A stretch of 64,000 nucleotides of DNA from Mucilaginibacter glaciei (GTDB lineage Bacteria > Bacteroidota > Bacteroidia > Sphingobacteriales > Sphingobacteriaceae), in contig NZ_JACWMX010000001.1 in the NCBI RefSeq assembly GCF_014773245.1, forward strand, positions 434,001-498,000, read 5' to 3'. Each line of letters starts with the position of its first letter. The stretch's first letter is position 1. The position numbers were made by a program, and so were the translations under genes. Shown here piece after piece: positions 42,892 to 50,477 of the stretch. The notes beneath the pieces were generated by a model. The model ran no database searches. It was not told the DNA's origin and saw only the letters and a list, made by a program, of their open reading frames with translations.

Positions 42892-45228
42892 CTATTTGTT
42901 TGGCGGTGCAGTTGGTTTAGGCTCCGGCGTTTCTTCGGTTGCGGGAGGAGGGATGGTTATTGTCCCGGCGGAGTCTGCAGGCATAGCGGTGCTGTCGGTC
43001 GATGTGGTATCCTCGCGGATCTGCGGCGACGGGCAATTGTATGTTTTGGATATTTTACTCCACGGTTTCGGGAACGGGCCATAAGTATAACCGGAGTTCG
43101 GATCGGCATAAACCTTTTCCATGAAGGTGCCGAATATCGGCAGCGCGGTATGTGATCCTTCGCCGGTTTCTGATGAGGTAAAATGTACGCTGCGGTCATC
43201 CGCACCCACCCAAATTCCCGTTACCAGGTCTTTAGTGATCCCCATATACCATCCATCCACATAATCGCTCGAGGTGCCGGTTTTGCCGCCAATCTGGTTA
43301 TTCTTTTTCCATAAGCCAGGATACTCCCACAAGGCCTGTGATGTGCCGCCCGGTTCTTCCATACCCCCGCGGAACATGTAAAGCATTAACCAGGCGGTCT
43401 CTTCGCTCAACACCCGTTCGGCCTTTAAAGTAAATTCTTCAATAATATTTCCCTTTTGATCGGTTATTTTGGTTACCAGCAATGGGTCAACTTTTTCACC
43501 CTTGTTCAGGAAAGTGCTGTAGGCGCGCACCATTTCATACACTGAAACATCATTAGAGCCTAATGATACAGATGGCACCGACTTCAGCGGGCTTTCGATC
43601 CCGATCTTGTGCGCGTACTGTACAATTTTATCCCAGCCCACCTGCTCGGTCACCTGCGCGGTGATCGAGTTGACAGATTTACCCATTGCCCAGCGCAGCG
43701 ACATTTCGCGGTAACTGAAATGAAAATCGGCATTGTTAGGTTGCCAAACATCATCTTTGCCATTATCCTTGTATTTAATGGTGACAGGTTTATCGGTAAA
43801 TTTATCACAAGGGGTAAAGCCGTTATCTAATGCAGTAACGTAAGCAAAAGGCTTAAAAGTTGAGCCCGCCTGGCGTTTAGCCTGGTTTACGTGGTCGTAA
43901 TTAAAGAATTTGTGGTCGATACCGCCGACCCAAACTTTAATTTTGCCGGTAGATGGTTCCATGGTCATCATCCCGGTATTCAGGATCTTCGTATAATATT
44001 TTATCGAATCTACGCTGGAGAAGGTGGTATCCTTGTCGCCATTCCAGGTAAATACGGTCATCTCTTTTTTCTTCTCAAAATAATTATTGATCTGCGTGGT
44101 ATCGCCTTTATACTTCTTTTGGAGTAGTTTGTAGATAGGCAAACGCTGCTCGGCTTTTAATAAAAAGTCTTTGATCTCCACACCTTTCGAATCGCGCCAG
44201 GGATTTTTATTACCCCAAAGGTTGTTAAATCTTTTTTGCAGCATCTTCATTTTTTGGGCTACTGCTTCCTCGGCATATTGCTGTAACTTCGAGTCGATGG
44301 TGGTATAGATCTTCAGCCCATCCTCGTACAGGTCATAATCATTTTGCTTGCACCATTTATCCAGCCATTTTTCAACCGCGCGGCGGATATAAGAGTCGCT
44401 TTGCCCAGTGCGATCAACATAGCTGAGGTCTAAACCCAAAGGTTTCTGTACTTCGGCCGTGTAGGCGGCTTTGGTTAGGTAACCATATTTTTCCATTTGG
44501 CTTAAAGCCACATTACGTCGCTCTGTCGCTTTTTCAGGGTTGTTGATCGGATTGTAGGTAGATGTAGCCTTCAGCATACCTACAAGGGTAGCCGCTTCGG
44601 CAGGGCTAACGGCATCCGGGGTTTTATTGAAATACTTTAAAGTAGCCGTTTTAATGCCATAAGAGTTATTACCGAAGGGGACGGTATTAAAGTAAAGGGT
44701 AATGATTTGATTTTTGCTGTACAAGTGCTCTATCTTATAAGCGGTAAGCCACTCCTTGAATTTAAATACGACTGTACGGAGTAAGGGAACATGCCTGATG
44801 ATACCCTGCGATTTACGCTTACGGGTACTAAATAGGTTTTTGGCCAGTTGCTGCGTAATGGTGCTGCCACCGCGGCGGCCACCTTTGGCAGTCGAGATCA
44901 TACTGCTGGCGAAACCATAAAAATCGACACCGCCGTGCTTGTAAAAGCGTACATCTTCGGTTGCAACCAGTGCATTGATGAGGTTAGGAGAGATGCCCTT
45001 AAAATCGACAGGGGAGCGATTTTCTTTATAAAAACGACCGATCAGCTTACCATCAGCAGTGTAAACTTCTGACGATAAAGACATGGTAGGCGTTTTGATA
45101 TCCTGCATATCCGGCGAGTAGCCAAACAGCCAAAGAAAGTTTAATTCAATGGCGCAGAAGAAGATGATAACAAAACATATAAATACGGTAAGATATCTCA
45201 GGTACCGGTTCTTTATTTCTCTGAACAT
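42892..45228 (-). CDS. Penicillin-binding protein 1A, bifunctional peptidoglycan synthase
   Basis: A class A PBP of 778 residues that polymerises and cross-links peptidoglycan at the inner membrane's outer face. One N-terminal helix (about 12-36). The transglycosylase domain has ATEDVRFYKHGG at 89-100 with the catalytic Glu91, and GGSTITQQLAKN near 119-130. The transpeptidase motifs are STFKPF near 441-446 (active serine), SVN near 499 and KTGTS near 647. The C-terminus is a Thr/Pro/Glu-rich tail ending PPNK. Gene alone with its own terminator. Confidence 0.93.
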   Translation of the reverse strand: MFREIKNRYLRYLTVFICFVIIFFCAIELNFLWLFGYSPDMQDIKTPTMSLSSEVYTADGKLIGRFYKENRSPVDFKGISPNLINALVATEDVRFYKHGGVDFYGFASSMISTAKGGRRGGSTITQQLAKNLFSTRKRKSQGIIRHVPLLRTVVFKFKEWLTAYKIEHLYSKNQIITLYFNTVPFGNNSYGIKTATLKYFNKTPDAVSPAEAATLVGMLKATSTYNPINNPEKATERRNVALSQMEKYGYLTKAAYTAEVQKPLGLDLSYVDRTGQSDSYIRRAVEKWLDKWCKQNDYDLYEDGLKIYTTIDSKLQQYAEEAVAQKMKMLQKRFNNLWGNKNPWRDSKGVEIKDFLLKAEQRLPIYKLLQKKYKGDTTQINNYFEKKKEMTVFTWNGDKDTTFSSVDSIKYYTKILNTGMMTMEPSTGKIKVWVGGIDHKFFNYDHVNQAKRQAGSTFKPFAYVTALDNGFTPCDKFTDKPVTIKYKDNGKDDVWQPNNADFHFSYREMSLRWAMGKSVNSITAQVTEQVGWDKIVQYAHKIGIESPLKSVPSVSLGSNDVSVYEMVRAYSTFLNKGEKVDPLLVTKITDQKGNIIEEFTLKAERVLSEETAWLMLYMFRGGMEEPGGTSQALWEYPGLWKKNNQIGGKTGTSSDYVDGWYMGITKDLVTGIWVGADDRSVHFTSSETGEGSHTALPIFGTFMEKVYADPNSGYTYGPFPKPWSKISKTYNCPSPQIREDTTSTDSTAMPADSAGTITIPPPATEETPEPKPTAPPNK

Positions 45229-45356
45229 TGGGTAAAGATGTAAAATTAAGTGCCTACTTCATAGCGGGCAACCCACAAAAGTTAACAACGCAATTTTACA
45301 GAGTAAATTTTAAGTTAAGAAAAAGATCAGGCTAATTATTTCAGGGGTTATAAAAT

Positions 45357-45382
45357 AAACTTTCAATAAATTTTGAAAGTTT
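45357..45382. promoter_or_regulatory. Operator 1 of the GbsR/MarR regulator, overlapping its promoter
   Basis: AAACTTTCA, eight bases, TGAAAGTTT: a perfect inverted repeat with AA/TT extending it inwards. Its right half contains TTTG (45372-45375), the -33 box; 20 bases later TATATTTG (45396-45403) is an exact -7 box, and the ATG is at 45408. A dimer bound here would block the promoter, the usual autoregulation of MarR-type proteins. Confidence 0.7.
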
Positions 45383-45395
45383 AAAAAGTTTATTT

Positions 45396-45403
45396 TATAT
45401 TTG
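45396..45403 (+). promoter_or_regulatory. -7 box of the GbsR/MarR gene
   Basis: TATATTTG, exact TAnnTTTG, 20 bases after TTTG at 45372-45375 and only four bases before the ATG. The message is therefore probably leaderless or nearly so. Confidence 0.65.
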
Positions 45404-45407
45404 TTGC

Positions 45408-45914
45408 ATGGAATTAGCAGAGGCAAAATTAAAGTTTATTGAAGCCTGGGGCAAGTTGGGCTCCGAGTGGGGGATAAACCGCACAATGGCCCAGGTACAT
45501 GCCTTGTTACTGGTTTCGCCCGAGGCTTTAACTACTGAAGAGATCATGGAAACATTGAGTATATCGCGCGGCAATGCTAACATGACGCTTCGCGATTTGA
45601 TGGGATGGGGTTTGGTGGAGAAACAGCACAAAGCCGGTGAGCGAAAAGAATACTTTTTTGCCGACAAAGATTCCTGGAACATTGCCCGCCAAGTGGCACA
45701 GGAGCGTAAAAAGCGCGAACTGGAGCCTGTGATCAAAATCTTAAACGAACTTACTGAATTGAAGGGGGATGATAAAGACCCTGCATTTAAAACCTTCAAA
45801 AAATCGGTAACTGATATCAATAAACTGGCAAAAAATGTGAACCGTACTTTAGAAACTATGCTAAAAGCTGATGAAAGCTGGTTTTTCGGATCTATTTTTA
45901 AAATATTTAAATAG
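45408..45914 (+). CDS. GbsR/MarR-family transcriptional regulator
   Basis: A 168-residue regulator with a MarR-type winged helix: EEIMETLSISRGNANMTLRDL near residues 44-64 is the recognition region and GLVEKQHKAGERKEYFFA near 68-85 the wing. The C-terminal half is a long helical dimerisation region rich in Lys and Glu. The length and the GNANMTLRDL helix are typical of the GbsR-like branch common in Bacteroidota. An inverted repeat overlaps its promoter, and a near-identical one precedes the next gene. This points to autoregulation and control of the following five-gene operon. Confidence 0.85.
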   Translation: MELAEAKLKFIEAWGKLGSEWGINRTMAQVHALLLVSPEALTTEEIMETLSISRGNANMTLRDLMGWGLVEKQHKAGERKEYFFADKDSWNIARQVAQERKKRELEPVIKILNELTELKGDDKDPAFKTFKKSVTDINKLAKNVNRTLETMLKADESWFFGSIFKIFK

Positions 45915-45925
45915 TTTTTTATCTT

Positions 45926-45951
45926 AAACTTTCATTTTATACTGAAAATTC
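45926..45951. promoter_or_regulatory. Operator 2, upstream of the DCC/TIGR01777 operon
   Basis: AAACTTTCA, eight bases, TGAAAATTC repeats the half-sites and exact spacing of operator 1 with two changes in the right arm. A TATATTTA -7-like box follows at 45961-45968, and the first gene starts at 45988. Confidence 0.6.
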
Positions 45952-45987
45952 AATAATTTATATATTTACATTAAACAATTAAACATC

Positions 45988-46374
45988 ATGAACTACTTTA
46001 TTTTAACCTACACGTTTTACATAACTGTAAGCATTTTATTAACCATTTGGGTTGCCAGGGTTTTATTTAACAATGGGCGTATTTTTTTAGTAGATATTTT
46101 CCATGGTAATACACCTCTTGCCGATAGCGTGAATAAGCTATTGGTGGTTGGCTTTTACCTTATTAATGTTGGCTATATGAGCCTAGCCCTTAAAGAAACC
46201 GGCAGTATTGTCAGCGTTCAGGGAGTGATAGAAACGCTGAGTTATAAATTGGGCTGGATCATTTTGATATTGGGAGGGATGCACTTTTTTAACCTTATCA
46301 TCTTTTTTAAACTGCGTAACAAGGCGCAACAAGCTAAAGGCGAAAAAAATCAGGCAACATTTGTTCAACAATAA
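45988..46374 (+). CDS. Small integral membrane protein
   Basis: A 128-residue protein with three predicted membrane helices (about residues 5-25, 50-66 and 87-107) and a charged Gln/Lys-rich cytoplasmic tail. I do not recognise the family. It is the first gene of the operon behind operator 2, 12 bp before the DCC-domain gene, and is probably co-expressed with the four genes that follow. Confidence 0.7.
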   Translation: MNYFILTYTFYITVSILLTIWVARVLFNNGRIFLVDIFHGNTPLADSVNKLLVVGFYLINVGYMSLALKETGSIVSVQGVIETLSYKLGWIILILGGMHFFNLIIFFKLRNKAQQAKGEKNQATFVQQ

Positions 46375-46386
46375 TATCACTTTATC

Positions 46387-47202
46387 ATGAAAACGTTATC
46401 AAACCATATTATTTTATACGATGCAGAATGCCCGATGTGCAAAATGTATACCAACGCTTTTACACAAACGGGCATGCTGGATGTTAATGGACGCGCCAGC
46501 TATCAAAACATGCCACATGCTGTTTGCCCGATGGTTGATATGCAACGCGCGGTTAATGAGATTGCCTTGGTAAATACGGAAACCGGCCGGGTGTATTATG
46601 GCGTTGACAGCGTTTTTAAAATAATTGGTAACAGCTTTCCTGTATTTAAACCAGTGTTTAATTTTGCTCCCTTTTTATGGTTTATGCGAAAGGTTTATGC
46701 ATTTATATCTTATAACCGCCGGGTAATCATCCCCGCAAGTAATTCAGAAAATAGTACTATTCAGCCGGCGTTTAAATTGAAATACCGTATAGCTTTCCTG
46801 CTGCTTACATGGTTAGCGGTCGGCGGTATATTAACGCTTTACGCCCATCACTTAACCCAATTTGTACCAATAGGCAACCCATTGCGTGAATTTTATATCT
46901 GCGGGGGGCAAGTCGTTTTTCAAGGTATCGTTATCAGTATTTACATGCCTGTGAAGCGCTGGGAGTATTTAGGTAATATGATGACGATATCATTTGCTGG
47001 TGCTTTACTATTAATGCCTGTTTTACTGCTTGCTCAATTTATTGCGCTTAATGCGATCATTTGTACTTTATGTTTTTTGGCTGTAGCGGGGCTAATGTTT
47101 TTAGAACATATCCGTCGCGCAAAACTCTTACATTTAGGCTGGTTGCTTACCGTTACATGGGTGGTTTACCGATTGCTGATTTTGGCTGTTATTTTAATTT
47201 AA
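46387..47202 (+). CDS. DCC-type thiol-disulfide oxidoreductase domain protein with membrane region
   Basis: A 271-residue protein. The N-terminal ~120 residues are of the DCC type (DUF393): LYDAECPMCKMYTNAF near 10-25 has the D-x-E-C-x-x-C motif typical of the family. The C-terminal half has four or five hydrophobic helices (from about 135). DCC proteins are thought to act in thiol-disulfide chemistry, but their substrates are unknown. Fusion with a membrane part is a notable variation. Its 3' end is close to the epimerase gene, eight bases apart. Confidence 0.75.
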   Translation: MKTLSNHIILYDAECPMCKMYTNAFTQTGMLDVNGRASYQNMPHAVCPMVDMQRAVNEIALVNTETGRVYYGVDSVFKIIGNSFPVFKPVFNFAPFLWFMRKVYAFISYNRRVIIPASNSENSTIQPAFKLKYRIAFLLLTWLAVGGILTLYAHHLTQFVPIGNPLREFYICGGQVVFQGIVISIYMPVKRWEYLGNMMTISFAGALLLMPVLLLAQFIALNAIICTLCFLAVAGLMFLEHIRRAKLLHLGWLLTVTWVVYRLLILAVILI

Positions 47203-47210
47203 GTGCTATC

Positions 47211-48137
47211 ATGAAATACAATAAAATAATTTTGGCAGGTGGTAATGGATACCTCGGTACAGTTTTGGCCACTCATTATAAAAACCTCGCATCTCAAATA
47301 ATTGTATTGAGCCGTAAACCTAAAGCTGTTGATGGTAATATTAAAACAGTTCTGTGGGATGGTAAAACCAAAGGCGAATGGGCCGCTGATTTAAACGATG
47401 CCGACTTATTAATAAATCTTTGCGGTAAAAATGTCAATTGCCGTTATACCGCTGCAAACCAACGAGAGATAATCCAATCAAGGGTGGTGCCGACAACGCT
47501 ACTGGGAGAGGTGATTAAAGAATTGCCCAGTCCACCTAAGCTTTGGATAAATGTAACATCAGCAACTATTTACCGCCACGCCGAAGATCATGCTCAGGAT
47601 GAACAAACAGGCGAAATTGGTCATGGCTTTTCTATAGATGTATGCAAACAATGGGAGCAGTCCTTTTTTGATGCTGACACGCCTGGCACGTGTAAAGTAG
47701 CTTTGAGGATGGGGATTGTTTTAGGCCATAGTGACGGCGTTTTCCCAAGGCTGCTTAACCTGGTTAAATTGGGTATGGGTGGCAAGCAGGGCAATGGCCA
47801 ACAATATGTAGCATGGATACACGAATTAGATGCCGCGAAAATTACAGAATGGTTAGCAGATCATACAGAGATTGATGGTATCGTCAATTCAACCGCACCT
47901 GTCGCTATTAAAAACGCAGACCTGATGCAAACTATCTGTAAAGCGTATGGGATGCCATTTGGGTTACCGGCACCCAAATGGTTGTTGGAAATAGGGGCAA
48001 AGGTAATCGGTACAGAAACAGAGTTGATCTTGAAAAGCCGCTGGGTTGTGCCAAAACGCTTGCTGGATGCCGGCTACACGTTTCAGTTTAATGATGCGAA
48101 GAATGCTATTCAAGACATTTTAAGTATCCGGTTATAA
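47211..48137 (+). CDS. TIGR01777-family NAD(P)-binding epimerase-like protein
   Basis: About 308 residues from the ATG at 47211; an upstream in-frame start would overlap the DCC gene and add residues unrelated to the family. It is a short-chain dehydrogenase/epimerase fold with the nucleotide motif GGNGYLG near 9-15. TIGR01777 landmarks are INLCGKNVNCRYT near 80-92, SATIYRHAEDH near 119-129 and VALRMGIVLGHSDG near 163-176, followed by WIHELDAAK and the C-terminal DUF1731-like end (LLDAGYTFQF). Usual partners in other genomes are DCC and SRPBCC proteins, as here. Its reaction is unknown. Confidence 0.85.
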   Translation: MKYNKIILAGGNGYLGTVLATHYKNLASQIIVLSRKPKAVDGNIKTVLWDGKTKGEWAADLNDADLLINLCGKNVNCRYTAANQREIIQSRVVPTTLLGEVIKELPSPPKLWINVTSATIYRHAEDHAQDEQTGEIGHGFSIDVCKQWEQSFFDADTPGTCKVALRMGIVLGHSDGVFPRLLNLVKLGMGGKQGNGQQYVAWIHELDAAKITEWLADHTEIDGIVNSTAPVAIKNADLMQTICKAYGMPFGLPAPKWLLEIGAKVIGTETELILKSRWVVPKRLLDAGYTFQFNDAKNAIQDILSIRL

Positions 48138-48163
48138 TTGATCACTACATAACTATTATCACA

Positions 48164-49126
48164 ATGATATTAACCACAAAAAAACTTACTATCATAATTG
48201 GCCTGCCACTTGTACTTGCCTTTATCACACGCTTTGTTTTTGGTGTTGATAATTTATCTAGTCTTTACGCGGTAATGTCGGTTAGTTTTCTGCTGCTTGT
48301 TCCGTTCGGGGTAGGTGCTTTAACAATTTACTTATCAGATACTTCTAAAGTGAGATCGATAAGTTATCGGGTATTCATGCCTTGGGTACCCATACTTGCC
48401 TTTTTGGTACTTACTCTTTTGTTTAATATTGAAGGTGTAGCCTGTTGGATAATGATACTCCCCGTATTTTTAGCTGCAGCGACATGCGGAGGACTTGCGG
48501 CCGGGTATTTTAAATTGAGAAGAAAAGATAGCGAAAAAATCTACATTTCTTTGTTGGTTTTGCTGCCATTTGTGATTTCGCCAGCGGAGCAATTTATTGG
48601 TGTTATCCCTGGTAAGTATGAAGCTTACACTTACATCGACATTAAAGCAGGTAAGCAAAAGATCTGGAACAACGTAACCCGTGTGCGCGAAATAAAAGCT
48701 GAACAGGACAAAGGTTGGTTAACCCGTACCTTGGGGTTTCCGAGGCCGGTACGGGCCGAACTTAATTACAATGGTGTTGGTGCGTACCGTAAAGCTATAT
48801 TTGAGAAAGGACTGGTTTTTCATGAGCGGGTTTTAAGTTATGAGGATAACCGCCGGATGGTGTTTTCAATCAAAGCCAATCCGTACGAAATTCCATCAAC
48901 CACAATGGATAAACATGTTGTAATTGGCGGCGATTATTTTGATGTGCTTAACGGCACATATGTTCTACAGCAGCTAAATAAAGATACTTTCCGCTTACAC
49001 CTGTACAGTCATTTTAAATTGACGACAACCTTTAATTTTTATGCATCATGGTGGGCGGGGTGGATCATGAAAGATATTCAGAATAATATTTTGCAGGTGG
49101 TTAAGCAACGTACGGAATGGCGCTAA
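48164..49126 (+). CDS. Membrane protein with C-terminal SRPBCC-like domain
   Basis: A 320-residue protein. Four or five hydrophobic helices occupy about residues 9-150. The rest looks like an SRPBCC/START-type ligand-binding domain, starting with YTYIDIKAGKQKIWNNVTRV near 152-171 and containing FHERVLSYEDNRRMVFSI and LHLYSHFKLTTTFNFY. Such domains bind hydrophobic ligands. Its stop overlaps the next gene by ten bases, which supports translational coupling. Confidence 0.7.
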   Translation: MILTTKKLTIIIGLPLVLAFITRFVFGVDNLSSLYAVMSVSFLLLVPFGVGALTIYLSDTSKVRSISYRVFMPWVPILAFLVLTLLFNIEGVACWIMILPVFLAAATCGGLAAGYFKLRRKDSEKIYISLLVLLPFVISPAEQFIGVIPGKYEAYTYIDIKAGKQKIWNNVTRVREIKAEQDKGWLTRTLGFPRPVRAELNYNGVGAYRKAIFEKGLVFHERVLSYEDNRRMVFSIKANPYEIPSTTMDKHVVIGGDYFDVLNGTYVLQQLNKDTFRLHLYSHFKLTTTFNFYASWWAGWIMKDIQNNILQVVKQRTEWR

Positions 49127-49575
49127 TTAAACTCATTACCTACATTGATGCCCCGGTTGCGTTATATTTTGATTTGTCGAGGGATATCGATCTGCACCGG
49201 CAATCGATGGCTCATACTAATGAAAGGGCAATTAACGGCGTAACATCCGGGTTAATTGGTTTATATGACCGGGTAACATGGCAAGCCAAACACTTTGGCG
49301 TAAACATGCGCATGACTGTTAGAATATCCGAGATGTATTCCCCCGATTTTTTTATAGATGAGATGGTGAAGGGGCCGTTCAAATTAATGCGGCATTTGCA
49401 TCAATTTAAAAGCGAGCGAAACGGTACATTAATGACTGATGAGTTTATTTTCAAGTCGCCGTTGGGTATATTAGGCAAGCTGGCCGACAGATACTTTTTA
49501 AAAGATTATATGCAAGCGTTGCTTGTAAAGCGTAATCAATTAATTAAACAAACCGCTGAAGCCCGGGCTAACTAA
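49117..49575 (+). CDS. SRPBCC (START-like) ligand-binding protein
   Basis: A 152-residue soluble protein of the START-like fold: an opening strand IKLITYIDAPVALYFDLSRDID near 4-25 (read in parts), RQSMAHTNERAI near 28-39, the long strand WQAKHFGVNMRMTVRISEM and a C-terminal helix. It belongs to the branch often found with TIGR01777 epimerases. It is the last gene of the operon, overlapping the convergent MOSC gene by eight bases at the stops. Confidence 0.78.
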   Translation: MALIKLITYIDAPVALYFDLSRDIDLHRQSMAHTNERAINGVTSGLIGLYDRVTWQAKHFGVNMRMTVRISEMYSPDFFIDEMVKGPFKLMRHLHQFKSERNGTLMTDEFIFKSPLGILGKLADRYFLKDYMQALLVKRNQLIKQTAEARAN

Positions 49576-50395
49576 AAATAAAGCGTTCTTCAGTTTGCAG
49601 GCTCTGAACTTGTATTTCGTCGCCCACGTTAAGTGTGCCTGCACCCGCACTTACTATGTTTTGCCCGAAAAGTATTTTTGCGCCTTTTCGGCGATAGCCA
49701 GCTAAAGTTTTAAGTGGTTCTTTGCCTTTAGCCATTGTATCCTGATCAATAGTGGTCATTACACAACGTGCGCAAAGTTTGACGCCGTAAATATCAATTC
49801 CGTTTATGGTGAGGTGCTTAAAGGTATCTTCGCTATATGGCTCTCCGCCGGTGAAAACGATGTTTGGCCGGAAACGATTCATGGGCAGGGCTTCCTTCAG
49901 CCTGCTGTTTAAATCATCTAATGACGCTTGCCCTATCATTAACAGGGGATATCCGTCAGAGAACGAAGTGACTGTTCCCTCTTTAGTGTATCGCAAGTCG
50001 GTAGGGCGAAGTGAATCATCAGCCATGTAAACCAAACGGCAATTGATGCCAAGTTTTAACGTGAACCAGGCATCTGCACCCTCGCTTACGTATTGCCCGG
50101 TGCAGATATCATCCCATATCACAACCGGCGTAGTTTTACGATTTAATGGAATAAACGGGAAGGTTATTGAGGACAAATCCAGGCTATAAGTGACCTTCAA
50201 ACCATTAACACCTATTGCCGTTTTAAACAAAGCCATTTGGGCATTTTCGCGTTGCGACAGGAAACGGTTATTATCGTCTATCAGCATCCAGCGGCGGTCG
50301 TACTCCAGGCCGCGGTCGGTGACTGCCGAGGTTTTGAGTTCAATACCACCTAATGATTTAATTGGATAAATAAAAAGCTGACTGATCTGCAACAT
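49568..50395 (-). CDS. MOSC-domain protein
   Basis: A 275-residue protein with the N-terminal MOSC beta barrel (LFIYPIKSLGGIEL near 7-20, GLEYDRRWMLID near 29-40) and the MOSC domain with NRFRPNIVFTGGEPYSED near 173-190 and the conserved Cys in KLCARCVMTTID near 206-217. MOSC proteins bind the molybdenum cofactor or a persulfide, and eukaryotic relatives reduce N-hydroxylated compounds. The bacterial role is usually unspecified. It is monocistronic, with no molybdenum genes adjacent. Confidence 0.85.
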   Translation of the reverse strand: MLQISQLFIYPIKSLGGIELKTSAVTDRGLEYDRRWMLIDDNNRFLSQRENAQMALFKTAIGVNGLKVTYSLDLSSITFPFIPLNRKTTPVVIWDDICTGQYVSEGADAWFTLKLGINCRLVYMADDSLRPTDLRYTKEGTVTSFSDGYPLLMIGQASLDDLNSRLKEALPMNRFRPNIVFTGGEPYSEDTFKHLTINGIDIYGVKLCARCVMTTIDQDTMAKGKEPLKTLAGYRRKGAKILFGQNIVSAGAGTLNVGDEIQVQSLQTEERFIFS

Positions 50396-50477
50396 AGGTT
50401 TTTCTATTGCGGTGCGAAAGTAGCATCGCTATACAAATATAATAACCGTTTGTTGAAATATTCAGGTATCGGCGTAG

